A DNA stretch of 64,000 bases from Pyxicephalus adspersus (lineage: Eukaryota; Chordata; Amphibia; Anura; Pyxicephalidae). Below the pieces are notes generated by a model. That model was not told the origin of the DNA and did not search any database. It saw nothing but the letters and a program-made list of their open reading frames with translations. Made by a program: the position numbers and the translations under genes. Location of the stretch: the NCBI RefSeq assembly GCF_032062135.1, contig NC_092862.1:62807569-62871568 (forward strand), read 5' to 3'. Of the stretch, positions 1 to 12,607 are shown in pieces. Within the stretch, counting starts at the first letter, position 1, and every line of letters begins with the position of its first letter.

Positions 1-555
1 GTAATCCACTCTATTTACAACATACACCTACAAGCTGGAGGATGTGGGCCTCATCCCCATCTCTAAGTCTGCATCTTTAATCCCCATCTCTAATTACTCA
101 ATCTGGCCACTGATGCATGCAGAAAGCAATGAATCATGAGTGTCACTAGAGGGGCAGAAGTGACATGTGACTTACAGCCTGGCTTCATTTTTACTATGTT
201 GTAGGACAGGCAAGAATGTGGCATCCTGCAGGGGAATAACTGGGTCTTTGGGGATGTATTTAAGAACAACCTAAATTCACTGATTTTGCATTGGTGTTGT
301 TTCCAACTGAACAGTTCATATTTGGTAGCAACTTCAGTAAACTTTTAGAATAGAATAGATTGCTTTTAGAATTCTTCAAATGTGACTAATAAAAATATAT
401 ATTTAGCTGTATACATATTTGATGTTTATTGTGAATTATATGGAAATCCATAATTCTTTGAAACCCTATACAGGTGAATAGTATCCATGTATAGCAGATT
501 ACAAGCTGGTAAGGCAGTGTATACCAGCGTTACATATTGACCTCTCCTGGTTCAT
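1..555. other. Unique AT-rich DNA, nothing recognised
   Basis: No open frame of note, no repeat that recurs in the window, and no promoter-like or RNA-like structure seen. Confidence 0.5.
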
Positions 556-1110
556 CTAATAACTCAGAAATAGGGATGAGGGAACAAGTTTTTAAAATTT
601 GATCTCGCAGTGAATTTGGCCGTTCTCACCAACCAAAATAGTAAGCGAGAACGACTGGTGTAAATTCACCAAACAAGATCGAATTTAAAAAAATTAAAAA
701 AAAAAAAAAAGATTGCGGGCTGTGATGATCAATGAATGCAGCGCCGGCTGCAATAATTAATTAGCTCAGTGTGCGATCCTTGGCACTAGAGGTAAAAAAA
801 TGGGGACAAGTCTCCCCATTCAAAACCTCTACTGCTCTCTGACTGTTGGAAGCTTTCCTCAGCCAATCAGAGAGCACTAAAGGTTTTAAATGGGGAGACT
901 TGTCCCCAATTGCCTCAAGTGCAGAGGATCGCACACAGGATTCCCTGGGCTGCATGAACGATTGCAGCCCTGAGAATGCACGGTGATCCCGGGAAACACA
1001 GTGGAACTGCAAATAAACTCTCAATGGAGTTTCTCCATTGAGAGTTCATCTGCAGTTCAGTTTCCACAGTCACCAGGCTGATAAGTACAGGGAAATAGGG
1101 ATGAGCATGT
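556..1110. repeat. Palindromic (foldback-like) repeat, family A
   Basis: The stretch is built of nested inverted repeats. An 18-bp arm at about 808-825 (ggggacaagtctccccat) recurs inverted at about 888-905. A perfect 14-bp hairpin with a 3-base loop sits at 1016-1046. Both edges carry the phrase 'aaatagggatgag' (near 569 and 1097). A 15-base A run lies near 695-710. The modules 'cactagaggt', 'gggactgcatgaa'-like and 'gcgatcc' recur at 13.6 kb, 28.7-29.5 kb and 53.8 kb. It is non-coding and probably a non-autonomous DNA element, but the superfamily is not known to me. Confidence 0.6.
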
Positions 1111-1239
1111 GTGTGATTTGCCTTTGGAATAATGTTTTTTTCAGGACACATAAATTGTGTTTTGACTAAAGTACCTGTAAGACCTTGGCTGACTCGGTGG
1201 GACATATCTCAATTCTTTACGCGGCAATGTCGCCCCCTC

Positions 1240-1990
1240 CTGAAATTATCTATATATGAAACCCGGGGAAAGGGATATGAAGCAATCAGGGGACTTTAAG
1301 GAGTAGACCGAGAAAGTCTGAAATATTTCCAAACTCTCACTTAACGTGAACCGGGTTGAATTGAAATACAAAGTAATGCTACACTGGAACCTAGTCCCTA
1401 CCAAAATAACCAAGTTTTCCCCTTGTTCTTCTGCCCCTGTTTCAGGGGATGTGAAGGGATAGGGGACATGGAACATATCTGGTGGTCTTGCATGGTGGCA
1501 CAAGAATTCTTGAGAAAGGTATTTGACCTTTTCAACCTGAGGGCTTCTCTTCCCCTTAACCTGGAAAGTGCCCTACTGAGCAAAATTGATATACCAATGC
1601 CAAAATACACAAGGAAATTTTGTAATTATCTGCGCCTAGGGGGTAGAATGACACTGGCCCAGGTCTGGAAGTCACTATCAATACCAATGGCCTCATTATT
1701 GGTAAAATTAAATTAGATAATGGTAAATGATAAGCTTTAAGATACCCCACATGCCTTCAAACTCACCTGGGAAACCAACTACTTCCTTTTCTCATTACCA
1801 GTTACTTGTATGGCAGGTCAGACAAAATGCAGAGACTGCCAAGGTTTTTGGAGACATATTTATTTGCTGTTTTTTCAAGAAATACTCTGTAAATCTGATT
1901 TATTCATTATGTTCAAATTATACCTGTATTTTTCTGTTCAAATTTAGTTGCTATGTAAAATTCACGTTTTCTATTTTTTTGAATAAATGA
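1240..1990 (+). mobile_element. L1/Tx1-type LINE, 3' end of ORF2 (decayed)
   Basis: The 97-codon frame at 1423-1716 reads like the C-terminal tail of L1-clade ORF2: a Cys-containing segment (CPCFRGCEG), then HIWWSC, then a basic 'RKFCNYLRLGGRMTLAQVW' segment. Just upstream, in another frame (about 1340-1420), is VELKYKVMLHWNLVPTK, matching the W-x-L-x-P segment that precedes the Cys motif in this clade. So there is at least one frameshift and the element is dead. AT-rich 3' UTR-like sequence follows, ending near the 'gaataaatgaataaatg' run at 1980. The endonuclease and RT core are missing, as expected for 5' truncation. The clade is inferred from motifs, not from a search. Confidence 0.75.
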
Positions 1991-3400
1991 ATAAATGTGT
2001 CTTGGCAAGGGTTCCTTTATATCCATACTTCACTGATAGGACTGACTCCCTACAATCTGCTATTCAGATATAGATTCAGGCTATTTTCTAGTCTATGTAC
2101 TGCTGATTGGCTATACTTTTAATTGATTGCTTGCTTTCCAGTTCCTGTTACCCTAACTGCTTTTGAGTAATGACTAGATAATTGTTCTAGTCCCACTGGG
2201 GTGGGTAACACTGTATTAGCCCCTAGAATTAAATCCTAGTAAGCAAAGGTTGAGCTCCCTCTCAGCATTCTGGGATCCCACAGTGGCAATATACTCTGCT
2301 ACTTAAAGAATAAGTTCATATTAAGTTGTTGAAATCAAGCTTAAGCAGAGATAAGAAATAAGTAACAATTTTGGCATATAAATTCCAATTCCCCAATTTA
2401 AAGAGCAAACTACCTGTTTAATTAACAAATGCTTATATGGGGACATTCAATTTTTATTTTTGAGCCAAGTAATGCCTTAAATTAAACAATGTTAAATAAT
2501 ATCTAGTTCTACTCTTCTTTTATGCTATCATAATTTGATGTGATGTTACAGGCCACTGAAAATCCTAGGATAACATTTATTCATGTTCTCGCTGAGATAT
2601 TTAACATTTGTTGCAGAAAAATGATTGTAATATAGCAGTCACAGCCCCCAATATAATGCTCACATACTGTAAAAAGAAAATGATATTGTTAAAGAGAAAA
2701 AAATGTGTCATTAAAATATGTAGCAGAAAGAGTCTACTTTTACAGTTACAGCTTGGAATGATCCCTAAATTCCAAAGCACTGGTTTATGATCACCTTAGC
2801 TAATGAGCTTAACTCTTGTGACCATAAAACTGAAATATAATTATAGCATTAAAGATGCCTATATTTGAACTTAATTATTAATTAATTTAATGAGAGTAGG
2901 TAAGGTAGTAAAATTGCTAATTAAATAGATCAGTAAAATTGCAGACGGCAGAAGATTTACCAAATGATGAATCCTATTACCTCCTGTATCAGCTATATCA
3001 ATATTCTATTACTATGAAGTATGTCAAAGGTTCCTAGATGTAGTCTTCTCACTGCTGGAATGATGTGATAAGAACAGAGTTAATCTCAGTGAAGAACATA
3101 AAAACTACATTGGACAGGCAAAATGCCCATTATAGTATTGAACTCTCATTTGTTTCATACATGTACTCTGGAAATTAGGAATACATCTATATGGAAATTA
3201 TGCTATAGGTATTTTGCATGCTTCTTTTCCAACTAACTTCATCACTAATTAATTAGTTTGCATCAGTATTTAAAGGTGTTAGATGGGATCGTGATTTTAA
3301 ATGGAAATCCCTCCCCAGGGACTTCACCTTTTTTTCAGCGACCTTGTCCTTACCTGGAGGAGAAGCACAACTTAATTCTTACATAGCAGCACCCCTATAA
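1991..3400. other. AT-rich DNA without a gene; weak candidate regulatory core 2770-3050
   Basis: No coding signal. The part at about 2770-3050 is free of recognisable repeats and rich in TAATTA/ATTAAT homeodomain-type words. It could be conserved non-coding DNA, but composition alone is weak evidence. Confidence 0.3.
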
Positions 3401-3985
3401 ATATCTATAATAAAACCCTAGCATAGTGGAACAAAGAAGGACTAGGACCAGGAGTCCACAGGTAATGCAGTACAGGAAAGTCCAGAATACAGAGCCAGAG
3501 GTCATATACAGGTAATCAGTCCACTAAACAAATATCCTAGGGTAAAGACGAAGCAGAGTCAGGGTCACAGACAAAGGTGGGTTTAAGCAGCATACAATCA
3601 CAGGGTTAGAAAAGAGCCAGATTCTACAATTGTGAATCTAACAAAAAAACACCACCAGCAGCAGCCAAGCTTACCGCTACGACTGGCACTGGTGACTGTG
3701 AGCAGAAAGGCTAAAAAATCCCAGCAGGAAATGGCGGGATTGGAGCCAGGAAGCTATCTGCTCCTAAAATCCCCTTTAGTTGCGTACAGCCTGGGAGTAT
3801 GTGCTGAGGATGCCGAGAAGGTATCTCAGGCTGTATGGCTAAAGGGAAGCAGGGGATGCTGCAAACTACTCCTTAATCTCCTTGCTGCTGTGAGTGACAC
3901 CGCCGGACAGAATAAACAGGGCGTGATATACTGCAGTAGTGTGCTTTGTGTGATCGCCAGCCAGATAGTCTCCTAATATTATAGT
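3400..3985. repeat. Unassigned GC-richer block, possible old LTR-type repeat
   Basis: This block is clearly richer in G+C than its flanks. It contains 'gagtcagggtcac' near 3556, which resembles the 'gagtcagggtca' in the solo LTR at 14003. It has no clear edges or target duplication, and the 114-codon frame within it resembles nothing I know. It could be a decayed relative of the LTRs at 13.8 and 48.5 kb. Confidence 0.3.
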
Positions 3986-4016
3986 TAAAAAAAAGCCACA
4001 TATTCCATATAAAGAC

Positions 4017-4247
4017 ATAAGCCCTGATTTTTTTAAAGCTCTCCAGGGCTGGAGAGAATACACTTTCATCAGTGAAGCTGGGTGATCCAGCAAACCTGGA
4101 ATGGATTTCCTAAAAGTCATGAGATATTTGTTAGCAAATGTTTTGAATCCTGGACCAAATCCATTCAAGGTTTGGTGGATCACCCAGCTTCACTGATGAA
4201 AGTATATTCTCCCCAGCCTTTGAGAGCTTTAATAAATCAGGGCTATA
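4017..4247. mobile_element. Palindromic MITE, family B, copy 1
   Basis: A near-complete hairpin. The arm at 4075-4109 (tgaagctgggtgatccagc...) pairs with 4158-4192 with about three mismatches. The outer ends AGCCCTGATTT and AAATCAGGGCT are inverted repeats, flanked by ATA on both sides (4017-4019 and 4245-4247), which may be the target duplication. Further copies lie at 18648-18842 and 21187-21385. It has no coding capacity. Confidence 0.85.
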
Positions 4248-4559
4248 CACTCTATATACTCCATTCCTCTTGATATCACACAGACCAAAGATGTATGCCC
4301 CCTGTCAAAAAAGTAGGCCTGGAAAATGGTTAATTTTAATAAATATTATAATAATAACATAATATTTACAACCTCAAATAATATGTTATATTCTTTCTTT
4401 GTGATACCTATCAAATAAATACATCTTGTAGCTAAATGCAAGGAAACAAGTAGGTATTATACCTGGCAAGGATACTTTGATGTCATTCTAGTTGAAAGGT
4501 GCCAAATTCCAAAATTTCATTCTTGTAATGTTCCTCATGCAGAGCTTGTTTTCTATGAC

Positions 4560-4615
4560 ATGACATTGTAAAGCGCTGCGTAATATGTTGGCGCTATATA
4601 AATACTGGATAATAA
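4560..4615 (-). repeat. Fragment of frog interspersed repeat family C
   Basis: The words 'gcgctgcgtaatatgttgg' and 'gcgctatataaatac' are the inverse complement of the start of the long copy at 63489-63933. Confidence 0.75.
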
Positions 4616-5256
4616 TACATCACATGTCACAGACCCCACTAAGGAACTGAAAATCAAAGTCATGGTAATCCTGATAGGAACCCTAATATTTTTTGGGAAT
4701 CCTAATCTTTCTGCTCAGCCAGTAAAATGAATGTCTTGGTCTTCAGAATCAGGTATACAGACTCCATCAGTTTTGAAGGAGTTTTGATCGGTGTTACTTT
4801 TTCTGGCTGCAGAAGGTATTGTTGCTTCATTTACTACTGCAGAGGAGGAATAGCAATAGCCTTTAAGATTCTGTTCCTTTGTTATCAGCAATGAACACGT
4901 CAACCTATTGTTAGATATTTTCTCAATCAGAATTTATTACCAACCAGGTACAGAGGGCAAACAGTATATTTCATAAGATCTAATGTTGAGTCACAGATTC
5001 AATAACTTATTTCTTATAAAACCAATTGGAAATAGGAGTGTGGGCAGAGCATGTATCAGATGTAAATGTAGTAAAAATTTATGTAAATGAGACCTGGATT
5101 TAACCAACGTGGAGGTTAGATATCAGACAAATAATTTAATATTGTGGAAAAGTACAAGTCAACCTATTCAGCACCTGTATATATACTTTGGATGGATGTT
5201 CAGTAGAAATGGTTTAACAATCTCTTGCCTTTTTGTAAATGACCTAAATAGGGAAC

Positions 5257-5258
<2 letters not shown>
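4616..5258. other. No gene or repeat recognised
   Basis: AT-rich single-copy-looking DNA; nothing further seen. Confidence 0.4.
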
Positions 5259-5259
<1 letters not shown>

Positions 5260-5292
<33 letters not shown>

Positions 5293-5324
5293 TATATATA
5301 TATATGTATGTATGTATATATATT
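5260..5324. repeat. (TA)n/(TATG)n microsatellite
   Basis: About 45 bases of TA followed by a short TATG-type run. Confidence 0.97.
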
Positions 5325-5974
5325 TTCTTAGTATACCTTTTTTTTTGCCCAGAGCTTCATTTTCAACTTAACATTACCACCACATGCCAGATGTTTTCAA
5401 AGTGACCTTTGAAGTTTTTTATGAGCAGGGAAAATGAGGAACAATTAATTGGCTTGTCAAAGTCTCTGATTGATAAAGGAAAACAATTGCCACCAATAAG
5501 CTTAGAAAAAAATGTTCTGTTCTACCGATCTTCTAACCTTAAATTCATTATCTTGCAGTCTTTTTTATTTGATACATTTCAAATATAATATTTGATACAA
5601 TAATATTTGATAAGACAATATTTAAGATGATATATTTAGAGGACATGAAAGATGTCATAGAAAAAAGTAAAAGTTTAATCTGGACAAAATCTATACAATA
5701 TGGTAAACAATAAACATGACACTTTCTAACAACTCACAGTTATTATACTTTATGAACTCTGCAGGAGAATCTATACAACTGAATACCTTGTGTATCATAC
5801 CTGTTACACAACACTATGACTATTTAATAACTGCTTCTTGTGAAAATCCATGTATTGATTCATAAAAAATGGTCCTCTCAAAAAGACACAGCAAAACCAG
5901 TATCTTAATAAAATTACCAAGACATATTTCCTGAAATCCACCCAAGTATAACTATTTATTTTAACTAAAGTAAT
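5325..5974. other. No gene or repeat recognised
   Basis: AT-rich, with short 'atatttgata' echoes near 5586-5625. Nothing else seen. Confidence 0.4.
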
Positions 5975-6420
5975 CAAGATTAATGGAAGCAGTTATGACA
6001 CATGCTGTTTGCTAAGAAACAAATAGAGCAATTGCTCAGGGCAAACTTCATTAAGAAATCAGATAAAATTACTAAAACTGATTATATTTCAAAACTCAGC
6101 AGCAGCTCAAATTGCAGTAAAGGGGACTGTAATTAACACAATTGGTCTTGTTCAAAATCAGTGTTAGTAATCTCATTAGTTTATTATATTTTAATCATTC
6201 TAACAACCATGCGACACAACTTTGGTTACTGCCTTCATTTGCAAATATCAACTGTATACGTATTACTGTGACAGTATAAGCCAGAAATGATTATCTATTG
6301 TTATTTTCAAGCATGAGATGTTGCTAGTAGAGCATTTTATTCAGCAATAAATGCAAGTAAATGTTTGCAATGAATCTTCAGTCTGCCAATCACAGTGACA
6401 TTGATGTTTTGGATTTTTAA
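5975..6420. promoter_or_regulatory. Candidate conserved non-coding element 1
   Basis: Repeat-free, non-coding sequence of balanced composition. It contains dense TAAT words (gtaattaacacaatt near 6130), CAAT/ATTTGCAAAT-like octamer words (catttgcaaatatc near 6237) and a TTTAATCATT word. This texture is common in vertebrate developmental enhancers. No conservation data were available, so the call is inference. Confidence 0.3.
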
Positions 6421-6859
6421 CTGGTTCAAAAAGCATTTCATTGGTTCAAAAAGCCCATAATCCATCTATTGTAGAGCATGGAAATACCGTTCTTACTTGG
6501 AGACCTTAGTTCCAGGAGTAAGAAAAATCCATCTGGGATCTCCTTTATAGCCTGGAAGAAGGTGCAGTGGATAGCAGTAAGGAAGTTGTTGTCCCCTTTA
6601 ATAGCCTTTCAGCAAAGTTCCATACTTATTAAAGTAGTATCTAACAGTGAATTGCAGCACTTTATTATTAGGTAAAAGACCTCCTTAAATCTGATTTAAT
6701 GACAAGAATGGACCATGGGATTGTGTAATGAACTCAGGACAGGTACCTCTTCACTGGTTCACTACATGCCAGATGGATTTTGAATCATTTAGTGATCTAC
6801 TCATGTAGTAGATATTCTGACATTGACTCCACAATAATACTAAGTGATATGTGATAAAC

Positions 6860-7080
6860 TAACAAGAGAAAGACCATGTACTAAGCCCTTGCTGTTTTCT
6901 CTGTCTTTCATTTCATAGTCAGTAAAGCTGCATCCCGGCCAAGCTGTCCCAGGGGCCTCTTAAGAAGGTTTGTTTTTTAAGCTCTTCTTGTCATATTAGC
7001 TGCCAGGCACTGTTGATCTGTCCACGTTACAGATATTGTTATGAATAGTTATGGATGTTTAGCAGCCCATCAAATCCCTA
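6860..7080. promoter_or_regulatory. Candidate conserved non-coding element 2
   Basis: Single-copy-looking sequence with GC content above its flanks and several E-box-like and homeodomain-like words. No coding frame and no repeat family recognised. Inference only. Confidence 0.25.
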
Positions 7081-7086
7081 GAGTGT

Positions 7087-7377
7087 TTGTTTAATTTGTT
7101 GGATCGTATAAAATATTTGAAACAACATTTTGGAAAGGCCTATGTTCAAAGAGAACTGCAAGCAATATATAGAGGTCGATTGAAGCATACACAGAAGCTT
7201 ATACTGGTTCCTATAAAACAAGGCAATAATATAAAACATGGTATCTATAGTGTCCTATGTAAGAAATTCCTAGATCCGTTGTCTGAGAAAACTATACCTT
7301 GTAATATCTATGTCCTAACAGTGGCTAACATGGCACAATGGTTTGCTTGCCGTGCAGCACTAGGGTTCCAGGCTTGA
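7087..7377 (+). other. Open frame of unknown nature (96 codons), running into a SINE
   Basis: From about 7090 to 7320 the frame reads as a basic, coding-looking peptide with segments such as LKQHFGKAYVQRELQAI and KQGNNIKHGIYSVLCKKFL, without low-complexity sequence. The last 20 codons enter the tRNA-like head of the SINE at 7318. No promoter context, splice signals or known motif are visible. It could be a remnant of a transposon protein or a chance frame; I do not recognise the family. Confidence 0.25.
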
Positions 7378-7490
7378 ATCTGTGAATTCCAAAACTATAA
7401 CAGTAGGTTAAATGGCTTCCCCACAAATACTGGCCTGAGACTATGGTAAAATAGATAGGTATGGAAATTAGATTGTGAAATCCTTCATAT
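7318..7490 (+). mobile_element. tRNA-derived SINE, family S, plus copy (decayed)
   Basis: The head 'catggcacaatggtttgct' resembles an A-box tRNA segment. 'gcagcactagggttcc' and 'ggcttgaatc' follow at B-box distance. The same core words, inverted, occur in the copy at 32625-32805. The tail 'agattgtgaaatcc' fits this SINE type. Confidence 0.6.
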
Positions 7491-7589
7491 ACCAGTTAGT
7501 GACACAACTATAAACTGTGTGATATGTTGTTGCTATTAAAATATATATTGATTATATAGAGAGTTTGTCTTTCCTTTACAGCCCATACA

Positions 7590-7940
7590 GGAAACTTTCT
7601 CAACCTCTTTAACCCTGAGAAACCCTTAAAACAATTTGCAGGTCTTGGGGAACCCTGCTAAAACCAATTCTTTGAGAGGCTTTGGGAAAACAGCTCCTTA
7701 TTTTGGTGGCCAGAAATTACAGTATTGGTCAAAATACCACCAATACAACCAGCCAAACACTGCTGTTGTTGGCTCTGCCAAATAAAATTGGCTTCAGCAC
7801 CAGGCACGTAACATCAACTGGATGGACATTCAGCAATAGTTTAGGGAACCCCTTGAAAACACTGATGAAACCGTGGGGTTCCACAATACTCTGCCTAGGA
7901 ATGGTTGCTCTACAGTTTTATAAGTCTTCAGATACATAAA
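7590..7940. mobile_element. hAT-like miniature element, copy 1 (decayed)
   Basis: It begins near 'tttctcaacctctttaacc' and carries 'ggggaaccctgc' and 'agggaacccctt' words, the same vocabulary as the elements at 18415-18645 and 24418-24655. It is non-coding. The superfamily call rests on the 'tttctcaacc' end type and is tentative. Confidence 0.4.
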
Positions 7941-10235
7941 GGTATATACTGCATCGCCTAAGGAGAGTCCATTTCATTAAAATGTTAGGATATATATTTG
8001 CACACAAAGTAAATGAGGGCCACTGGCTTCTGAGACAGCTTTGTACTTATGTTTATGATACAACACTAGATAAACATTGCAAAATAATGCTGTCCGGTGG
8101 CATTAGCACATGAGCATGTGCATTCTGTGCTTTTTATTCATCTGCATATATGTCTGTCTAGTCTCTGGGGAATAATAGATTTTGCTAATCACCATTATCA
8201 GGATTACTGACTTGTGTTAGGTGTAACTCTGAATTTCATTCTTTAACAAACAGTCTCAGGGTCTTGACTGGCCAGGCAATGGCACTTCCCAAATCTAGGG
8301 AATTTAACCTTCAGGTTTTTGCCCCTGACTGCAAGGTCACTGGTAGTTGATTAGGGGCGGGTTCTCTCAACCTCTAAATAAAAAAATGCATTAAAAAAAA
8401 AATAGCTAGGATATGCCCTAAACTGACATTGCTTGGGGATTTACCCTTGTGCGTTACTTGTGTACTATAAAGGTGCTTGGCCTCCTTTTATGAGATTCCA
8501 GCTCGGTTTTTTGTTGTTAGTAAAAGTTACTAGGCCATTTCTACTTTGTTACAAAGCTGTTTTTTATTCTTTGGAGAATAAAATATTTTAAAAAATTAAA
8601 AACATAGTCATAAAAGATTCTCTCTAAAATAAAAGCCTAATCAGATTCATTATTGAAAGGTTTGTGTGACTGCATGTATGACTAATATTTGTTCGCATTT
8701 ACTGTGTACTCTGTGTGATCAGCACACGGACCAAATATTTTTCTCCTTTAGGGTCATCTGGGTTTGAAGTTTGAGATTACATAGTAAAAACTAATATGTT
8801 GGAAGAGAAAAGTATACTTGACATTTATTAAGAATAGACATCTTGATGTGTATAGAGTTATCATCCTTATTTACTAATGATGCAGCAACCTTCAATAAGA
8901 GAAAAGTAATTCTTTAAAAAAATAAATAATTAAAACAAAAAATATACAGGAAACTGTAACTTATAAATAGAGGAGAATGCTTCATTTCTTTTGATCGCAT
9001 GTCACTCTTTGGAAGAATTTTCACCAGATATAAAAAAAATTAGGTAAATTTTGTGAATATTTAACATTGAAATAGTACTATTTTCACAATCCTCAGGACT
9101 AGGATTTTCCTCATCCTTCTGGACTATTTTCATTATCTTTTCCTAAAGTGTTTCCTAACTCTGTTTACATATTTTTGATCAGTTTGTAAGCCAAATATAT
9201 TGATATCATTTTTTTAGTATCTATTAAAAAGTAACAGACAGGCCAAGCATAACAGACTGCATAGCCAAATGTAAAAATGTATGAGTTTGTAAGCCAATTT
9301 TAGTATAGTTGCTTTGACAAATGAAGTGTTATCATAAAATTGAAATTCAAAGAACCATTATTTTTTAAAAGACATCCTTAAGCTTTGACTGCAATGTTTA
9401 ATTTATTAGAATAATTGTTGCACTAGTTAAATTACAAAAGGTATAATCAAAAGCAGGAAGGCTAAAAAGAATAAACCATGTGATTCAAAAATGCAGGGAA
9501 AATCATATATTTGCTAAAATCCTATTTTTTTCAACAAACAAATATTTTTTTCATTGTTAGTAAAAAAACTAGTACTGCTCACCATCACCAACTTTCAAAT
9601 GTGCGGATGCTGAACCACTGCTGTGTGAGTGTTTGAGCGGATGGAAAGGTGCTAGCCACAGAAAGCCACACAGAATCGCTTGATTCCCATGCAGATCTGG
9701 ACCCAGTTCAAGTGTAATACAAAGCATCAAAGATCATCAATAATGGCTTTATGTGTTTGCAAAAAATAAATAAATTAAAAAATGTATCTATTTCAATTTA
9801 TGTAAGCAACAACATCTGTCTTGATATCAGCTTCCTCTAATCTCCTGCTCAATCCAGCTCAAAAAGGGAGGACTGGTAATAGGGACCGGTCAGCCTTTGC
9901 ATTAGGCTGATGTTATGACTAGGAATATGCTAAGAGGGAAATAGAGGAAAGTCATGATCTTCATAGTATGCTGCTGCTCCATCACGTTCCAAGCACAGGC
10001 TGAAATGTGGCCAAGCTTCATTGTTACCTGCAGCAAAAATCGCTTTTCACCGCCAGGTAACCAACCTTTCTGCTAGATTGTATGAATCCACGAACTAGCT
10101 GCTTAAAATACAGATTTGGCACATAAAACAGGTCTAAGAAATTTATTTGAACAATACTGTAAATTTAGCTGTTTGCATGGAGTTAAGCTGTTTACTGTTA
10201 GTTCCCATACATATTTTTTCAGTTTTTGCAGTACA
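7941..10235. other. No gene; mostly AT-rich unique DNA
   Basis: No coding signal. Two GC-richer patches (9563-9725 and 9830-10080) look like old repeats. The second contains 'ttacctgcagc' and 'gccaggtaa' words that could form a short hairpin (about 10024-10062). No family recognised. Confidence 0.35.
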
Positions 10236-10239
10236 CGTA

Positions 10240-10505
10240 CTATGTAGATTCACATTGATTGCATTTGTATTTTATTTTTGTAGCTGATGCTATTGGCAAC
10301 CTAGTACATTTATCTCTCAGCTGAATTTCTTAAGTACATTATCTTATTGGTTTAAAAGTTTTCATCTCACTTATTTGCAGGAGGAAATGAGAACAAATCA
10401 GTCATGATGGATTGCCTAATTTTCCAGGCAGAATAAACCAGCATTATAAGGCTGTTGATTCCCGGGTTATTAGTTAATAGAAACATTTATCAATTTCCTG
10501 CAAGA
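10240..10505. promoter_or_regulatory. Candidate conserved non-coding element 3
   Basis: Repeat-free stretch with ATTGG, TTATTGG and GGAGGAAATGAG words, a TGATGGATTG word and homeodomain-type TAGTTAAT. No frame. Enhancer-like texture only; inference. Confidence 0.3.
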
Positions 10506-12600
10506 AAAAAAAAAAACTTAAAGCAATGATTGAATTTTAAAACTTTTATTAATGTTCCCACATAATGCTTAATGTTTGACATGAATATGTTAATAACAAA
10601 GTTGGGCTGGCTGGAGGCAAAAAGTTGCGTGCTTTCCACTTTCTTGTTGTCGTTTTCCCGATGTAGAAATATGTCAATGGAGGGAGTATAAATCATAGGA
10701 GAAAAGTAATTGCAATTAACAGTTTTTTTTTATCAAAGCAAAGTTGCATATTGGTCATTTCCTCTGGTTAAGGATTAGAGCAAGATAAATTTCCTAATAG
10801 ATTTTTACTTATAAGCAGTGGCTGCATTATGGGTAAAGTTTACTATTGTCGAACTTTAGCCTAAAAGATTTGTTTTAATACAAATTTGGTGACTTTCATT
10901 AACATACCAACCTAATTTTTTGGTTGTTTTTGGTTACTGGTCATTGCCAGTAAATGATAAAATATTTTTTTTTAATTTGGATTATTAAAGAATAATTGCA
11001 CCTTAATATATGCATGTATTCAAATTGCAACAGGAAATACAATATATTTCTTTATCATCTTATAAATATATTTGCCACATTTACATTCTTTTGTTTAACG
11101 GTTTTGTTGGTGTCATTCTTGCTCCCCACAGATCCTAATACCCCCTCGTTGGCATTTAAGGTCTCCTACTTAACCTCAAGTAGAGCCGGAGCAGTATATC
11201 TATAAATACCTCCAGGGAGCAAAAAGATCTGCCAAGCAACATCACAACCGAGAATGAGAAAGACTGGCCATATTGGAGAATTTCTGTTTTACCAAATTCT
11301 GCTATACTGCATAAACCAAGTTTTTTTTTTGTTTAAATAGCTGTACACTTAATTAAATGCAGAAACTTGTGGCAATAGAACCACAGGAGAGGAAGGGGCT
11401 CCATGGTTTTATATTGTCACCGGTCTGTAAGTTTGTGTGTATATTTTCGTGTATTCACATCAGTATTCACTGCATACCAGAATTACACTTGCTGCTTTTT
11501 GGTCTGGAAAAGTATAAATTCCATAGTATGAAATATTTCATGTTGACTTTTACTCTCAAGAACGATAAATAAATATAAATATGCAGAAACTCAACACATT
11601 TCCTAAATAAAAGTCATTTGTTAAATATGTATCCCAGGAGGCTCTGGGTTTCCCATTCAGACTTTACTACAACAACAGTAAAGATGAAGTGGTCCTGCCC
11701 TTGAAACTAAAAAAATTAAAAAAATATTTTGTATTCATTATATAAAAAGGTTATGCTACATTTTATAAAATGTTAAAAATGTTATGAGAAGTCTGCTTTA
11801 AAAGATCATAAGTGATGACTTCACTTAAACTTTCTGAGCTCTATTCTCTGATGGCTAATAATAAAAAAAAATTAAGCCAATCAAAACAACATAAACCTAC
11901 TGTCTGCAGAAAGTGGTAAACCAAAGATGTCTCCTTAATTAGTCACAAATTTGCCATATTTCAAAACTTTTGTGTGTGTTAGGTCAGCACTAAAGTTTAA
12001 GTGTACTTCCTTTCCTTACCCAATCTTTTCAAAATTAAAAAAAAAATGTCTTAGCTAAACTTGAAATTTAAAACATGTAAAATTGTAATGCAAAAATGTA
12101 AAAATAAATTTTAAATGATACTTAAATATATTGAATGCAGCTAATTTATAAATAAAAATTATTAAATTGAAACTGTTACTCAGTGGCTCTAACAAAAATT
12201 AGTTGAAATCTGGTCCTTTGTTTTGGGCAACAACTTAACTTTTTTACTTTTTTATTTTGATCCAGTTTTTTCAGTAATAATTTATAAAATATAAAAAACA
12301 GCTTAACCCACCTTCGTGTTAAAAATACTTTAGGAGTGAAGAAAGGAAGAAGAAGAAAAGAATTTAATTAGAATCCTAGGCAGACATTTTGTTGAAATGC
12401 TATCTTTTGTGGGTTCAAAGGTTTCACAGGCCTGCATTAATCAAAACTGCCCCAAGGTAGTGGAAAGTAAATAGAATATTTTACAGCTTGAAGACTTCTT
12501 CGGTGATGCACAGTATATCTTCCCAAGAAAGAGGTTTTATGCTATTTCACAGACCTACTAGGTCAAAAATGTTTCTTCCAAAAGACAATCGCTAATGTTT
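10506..12600. other. AT-rich DNA without gene
   Basis: Includes many A/T homopolymer runs (for example 10508-10518 and 11319-11329). No recurring repeat or coding frame supported. Confidence 0.4.
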
Positions 12601-12607
12601 AAATTAT

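Noticed and set aside
3400..3985. Third solo LTR of family L
   Set aside because: Only short shared words with the LTRs at 13.8 and 48.5 kb, and no TG...CA ends or flanking duplication found.
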